Positions 22,689 to 24,195 of a stretch of 24,195 bases of DNA are shown here, one piece after another. This DNA comes from Candidatus Wallbacteria bacterium (lineage in GTDB: Bacteria; Muiribacteriota; JAQTZZ01). Position 1 is the first letter of the stretch. Each line of letters starts with the position of its first letter. The notes beneath the pieces are model-generated. The model made no database searches, was not told the origin of the DNA, and saw only the letters and a list, made by a program, of their open reading frames with translations. The stretch covers positions 1 through 24,195 of the forward strand of contig JAQTZZ010000059.1 of NCBI GenBank assembly GCA_028687545.1. The letters run 5' to 3'. Both the position numbers and the translations under genes were made by a program.

Positions 22689-23558
22689 ATGAAGTATTTT
22701 CTGGCAGCATGGATTTTTCTCTTTACTTTGACTCTCGAGGCTGGTGGTATTTCCGGAAAAATCATTTCCACCCGCTGGCTGTCCTCTCACCTTTACGACG
22801 AGGATCTGAGAATCGTGGATGTCCGACCGACCCTTGGCAGTTATTGGAAATCTCATCTCCCGGGTGCAGTTTATCTCAGCCCAGATCTGCTGAGGGTGAG
22901 CTTGCTGGGAGTGCCGGGTAAGCTGATCCCGCCTGAGGTATTCTCCCTGATTCTGGGACGGCTGGGGATTGCCAGAAACACAACCGTGGTGGTATACGGT
23001 GAGAATAGCGATTTCTATGCCACATATCTGATCTGGGCACTTGATTCTATTGGGCATAGAACTTCTGCAATCCTTGATGGCGGTTATAGTAAATGGCAGG
23101 GTGAACAACTGATTCTGACCCAGGATTACCCGATAATCCTGCCCCGGATCTACCTCGGAGGTTCCGTTGATGAGAAGATTCGGGCCCAATTGCCGGACGT
23201 GGAAGATGCAGTAATCAAAAAGACTGCTTTACTGGTAGACGCCAGGTCCTCTGAAATGTTCAAAGGAGAAAAAGGCGATTGGAAGAGGAAGGGACATATC
23301 CCTGGTGCAATCAACCATAGCTGGGAAATGGACCTGCAGGGTGATGGAACCTGGAAAAGCATGGAAGAACTGACGAAAAGTTACCGTCTGTCAGGAATCA
23401 ATGCTGACACACCGGTAATCACCACCTGCGGGCAGGGTCTGCAGTCTGCTCATACCTATTTCACTTTGCGCTATCTGCTGGAACTGAAGAATGTCAGGAA
23501 CTATGACGGCGGGTTCAGTGAATGGTCGAATCTGGACAAATTACCTGTGGAGCAGTAA
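22689..23558 (+). CDS. Secreted double-rhodanese sulfurtransferase
   Basis: The 289-residue protein starts with a signal peptide (MKYFLAAWIFLFTLTLEAGG), so it should be periplasmic or, less likely, anchored. Two rhodanese domains follow: an N-terminal one (about 28-140, HLPGAVYLSP and DGGYSKW) that lacks a catalytic Cys, and a C-terminal one (about 170-285) with HIPGAINHSW, Cys247 in TTCGQGLQSA and DGGFSEW. This is the thiosulfate/3-mercaptopyruvate sulfurtransferase layout, transferring sulfane sulfur to cyanide or thiols; the physiological acceptor is unknown. ATG at 22689 has GGAGG upstream. It follows mltG after 46 bases. Confidence 0.9.
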   Translation: MKYFLAAWIFLFTLTLEAGGISGKIISTRWLSSHLYDEDLRIVDVRPTLGSYWKSHLPGAVYLSPDLLRVSLLGVPGKLIPPEVFSLILGRLGIARNTTVVVYGENSDFYATYLIWALDSIGHRTSAILDGGYSKWQGEQLILTQDYPIILPRIYLGGSVDEKIRAQLPDVEDAVIKKTALLVDARSSEMFKGEKGDWKRKGHIPGAINHSWEMDLQGDGTWKSMEELTKSYRLSGINADTPVITTCGQGLQSAHTYFTLRYLLELKNVRNYDGGFSEWSNLDKLPVEQ

Positions 23559-23676
23559 TCAATTTTTAGTCTGCAGGTACCAGGGCTAATTATTAACTAA
23601 TCGCTTGTATCATGTGAAATCACAAGATAATCAAAGAAAATGATTAGTATTTTGATGTAATCAGGTGTAATTACCA
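23559..23676. other. Intergenic A+T-rich stretch with nested inverted repeats
   Basis: actaatc (23596-23602) is complementary to gattagt (23642-23648). Between them are cttgt/acaag (23604-23608, 23622-23626), a tgtga-aa-tcaca near-palindrome (23613-23624) and aatca/tgatt arms. It could end the rhodanese transcript or act as a protein site upstream of the tRNA promoter. There is no T run, so this is weak. Confidence 0.35.
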
Positions 23677-23705
23677 TTGACTGCCGAAACCACTCCCCTT
23701 AGAAT
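23677..23705 (+). promoter_or_regulatory. Predicted promoter of the tRNA-tuf transcript
   Basis: TTGACT (23677-23682) and TAGAAT (23700-23705) are 17 bases apart and each matches consensus at five of six positions. The start would be near 23712, nine bases before the first tRNA, with a gcgc run just downstream like the discriminator of stringently controlled stable-RNA promoters. Confidence 0.75.
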
Positions 23706-23720
23706 TAATGCGCTTGATCG

Positions 23721-23796
<76 letters not shown>

Positions 23797-23806
23797 GGAA
23801 TTACGT

Positions 23807-23891
23807 GGAGAGATGCCCGAGTGGCTAAAGGGGGCGGACTGTAAATCCGCTGGCAGCGCCTACGATGGTTCGAATCCATCTCTCTCCACCA
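23807..23891 (+). tRNA. tRNA-Tyr (anticodon GTA)
   Basis: An 85-base class II tRNA with a long variable arm. The acceptor stem ggagaga pairs with tctctcc, the anticodon loop is ctgtaaa (GTA), the T loop is ttcgaat, and CCA is encoded at 23889-23891. It begins ten bases after the first tRNA. Confidence 0.97.
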
Positions 23892-23911
23892 CTCCAATTA
23901 TAATCTAAGGG

Positions 23912-23987
23912 GCCCGAGTAGCTCAGGTGGTAGAGCGTATCCTTGGTAAGGATAAGGTCACCGGTTCAACCCCGGTCTCGGGCTCCA
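23912..23987 (+). tRNA. tRNA-Thr (anticodon GGT)
   Basis: A 76-base cloverleaf. The acceptor stem gcccgag pairs with ctcgggc, the anticodon loop is ttggtaa (GGT), and CCA is encoded at 23985-23987. It reads ACC and ACU. It is followed after 82 bases by tuf, as thrT precedes tufB in E. coli. Confidence 0.97.
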
Positions 23988-23993
23988 CTATTT

Positions 23994-24022
23994 TTGCAAT
24001 TTGAGGTTCGACTTGATAAATT
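23994..24022 (+). promoter_or_regulatory. Possible weak internal promoter for tuf
   Basis: TTGCAA (23994-23999) and TAAATT (24017-24022), 17 bases apart, each match consensus at four positions. It might supplement read-through from the tRNA promoter. Confidence 0.25.
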
Positions 24023-24069
24023 GAGCGGCAATACAGGAAAATCTTAGAAAATAAAGCTAGGAGGTTCGG

Positions 24070-24195
24070 ATGGCAAAGGAAAAATTTGAACGGAACAAAC
24101 CGCATGTCAACGTGGGAACGATCGGCCACATTGATCACGGAAAAACGACATTGACAGCAGCGATCACGATGGTTTTAGCTCATAAAGGACTGGCG
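24070..24195 (+). CDS. tuf: Elongation factor Tu (3' truncated by window)
   Basis: EF-Tu carries aminoacyl-tRNA to the ribosome as a GTPase. The 42 visible residues read [20 protein letters not shown] and [12 protein letters not shown], including the P-loop GHIDHGKT. The start ATG at 24070 follows TAGGAGG. The gene runs out of the window; its position behind tRNA-Thr, Tyr and Thr is the conserved tufB setting, so co-transcription and tRNA processing from one precursor are likely. Confidence 0.97.
   Translation, partial: MAKEKFERNKPHVNVGTIGHIDHGKTTLTAAITMVLAHKGLA

Noticed and set aside
20700-22690. Sigma-54 (-24/-12) promoters near the activator gene
   Set aside because: No TGGCA and TTGC pair with correct spacing was found by eye around the activator, mltG or the rhodanese gene.
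23613-23624. tgtga-aa-tcaca as a CRP/FNR-type binding site
   Set aside because: The half-sites are right but the spacer is two bases rather than six, so the known regulator geometry is not met.

Overview
The window reads as a chromosomal segment of an uncultured Gram-negative bacterium, probably from a little-studied phylum; nothing in it fixes the lineage. A WaaA-type Kdo transferase and periplasm-directed proteins imply an outer membrane. Codon use and base composition look even across most of the window. I see no rRNA, CRISPR array, transposase or prophage genes.

Left part (1-9608): after the tail of one + strand gene, a long - strand run begins at a predicted promoter near 9660-9689. In order of transcription it holds a GAF-SpoIIE/PP2C phosphatase, a GAF-GGDEF diguanylate cyclase, a stand-alone receiver, a GAF-HD-GYP phosphodiesterase, a GerW/YtfJ-like protein, a pilin-like protein, then (after a 157-bp gap with a heptad repeat) waaA and a second copy of the pilin-like protein. 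The genes overlap or are separated by a few bases up to the gap. The set has enzymes that make and break c-di-GMP plus a phosphatase and a receiver, but no histidine kinase.

Middle (9660-14500): divergently, rpsT (S20) has a strong promoter and a terminator. It is followed by a clear relative of the ArmA/Rmt/Kam 16S rRNA m7G1405 methyltransferases, an unknown coiled-coil protein and an RluA-type pseudouridine synthase. Two - strand genes follow: a small RRM RNA-binding protein with an elaborately base-paired 5' leader, and a COG3910-like AAA ATPase.

Export cassette (14644-19691): a 1044-residue protein combines two cyclic-nucleotide-binding domains, a C39 peptidase and an ABC exporter. Behind it come a very short HlyD-like protein, a SurA/PpiC-type protein without a signal peptide, and a paralogue of that protein lacking the parvulin domain. 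This looks like a peptide maturation and export system whose substrate is not visible in the window.

Right part (19720-24195): an orphan Phd-type antitoxin, etfB without etfA, a sigma-54 activator with no sensor domain, mltG and a periplasmic double-rhodanese sulfurtransferase are packed head to tail. Then a promoter drives tRNA-Thr(TGT), tRNA-Tyr(GTA), tRNA-Thr(GGT) and the start of tuf. This is the conserved tRNA-tufB arrangement without the usual tRNA-Gly.

Product names rest on motif recognition by eye; no database search was run.
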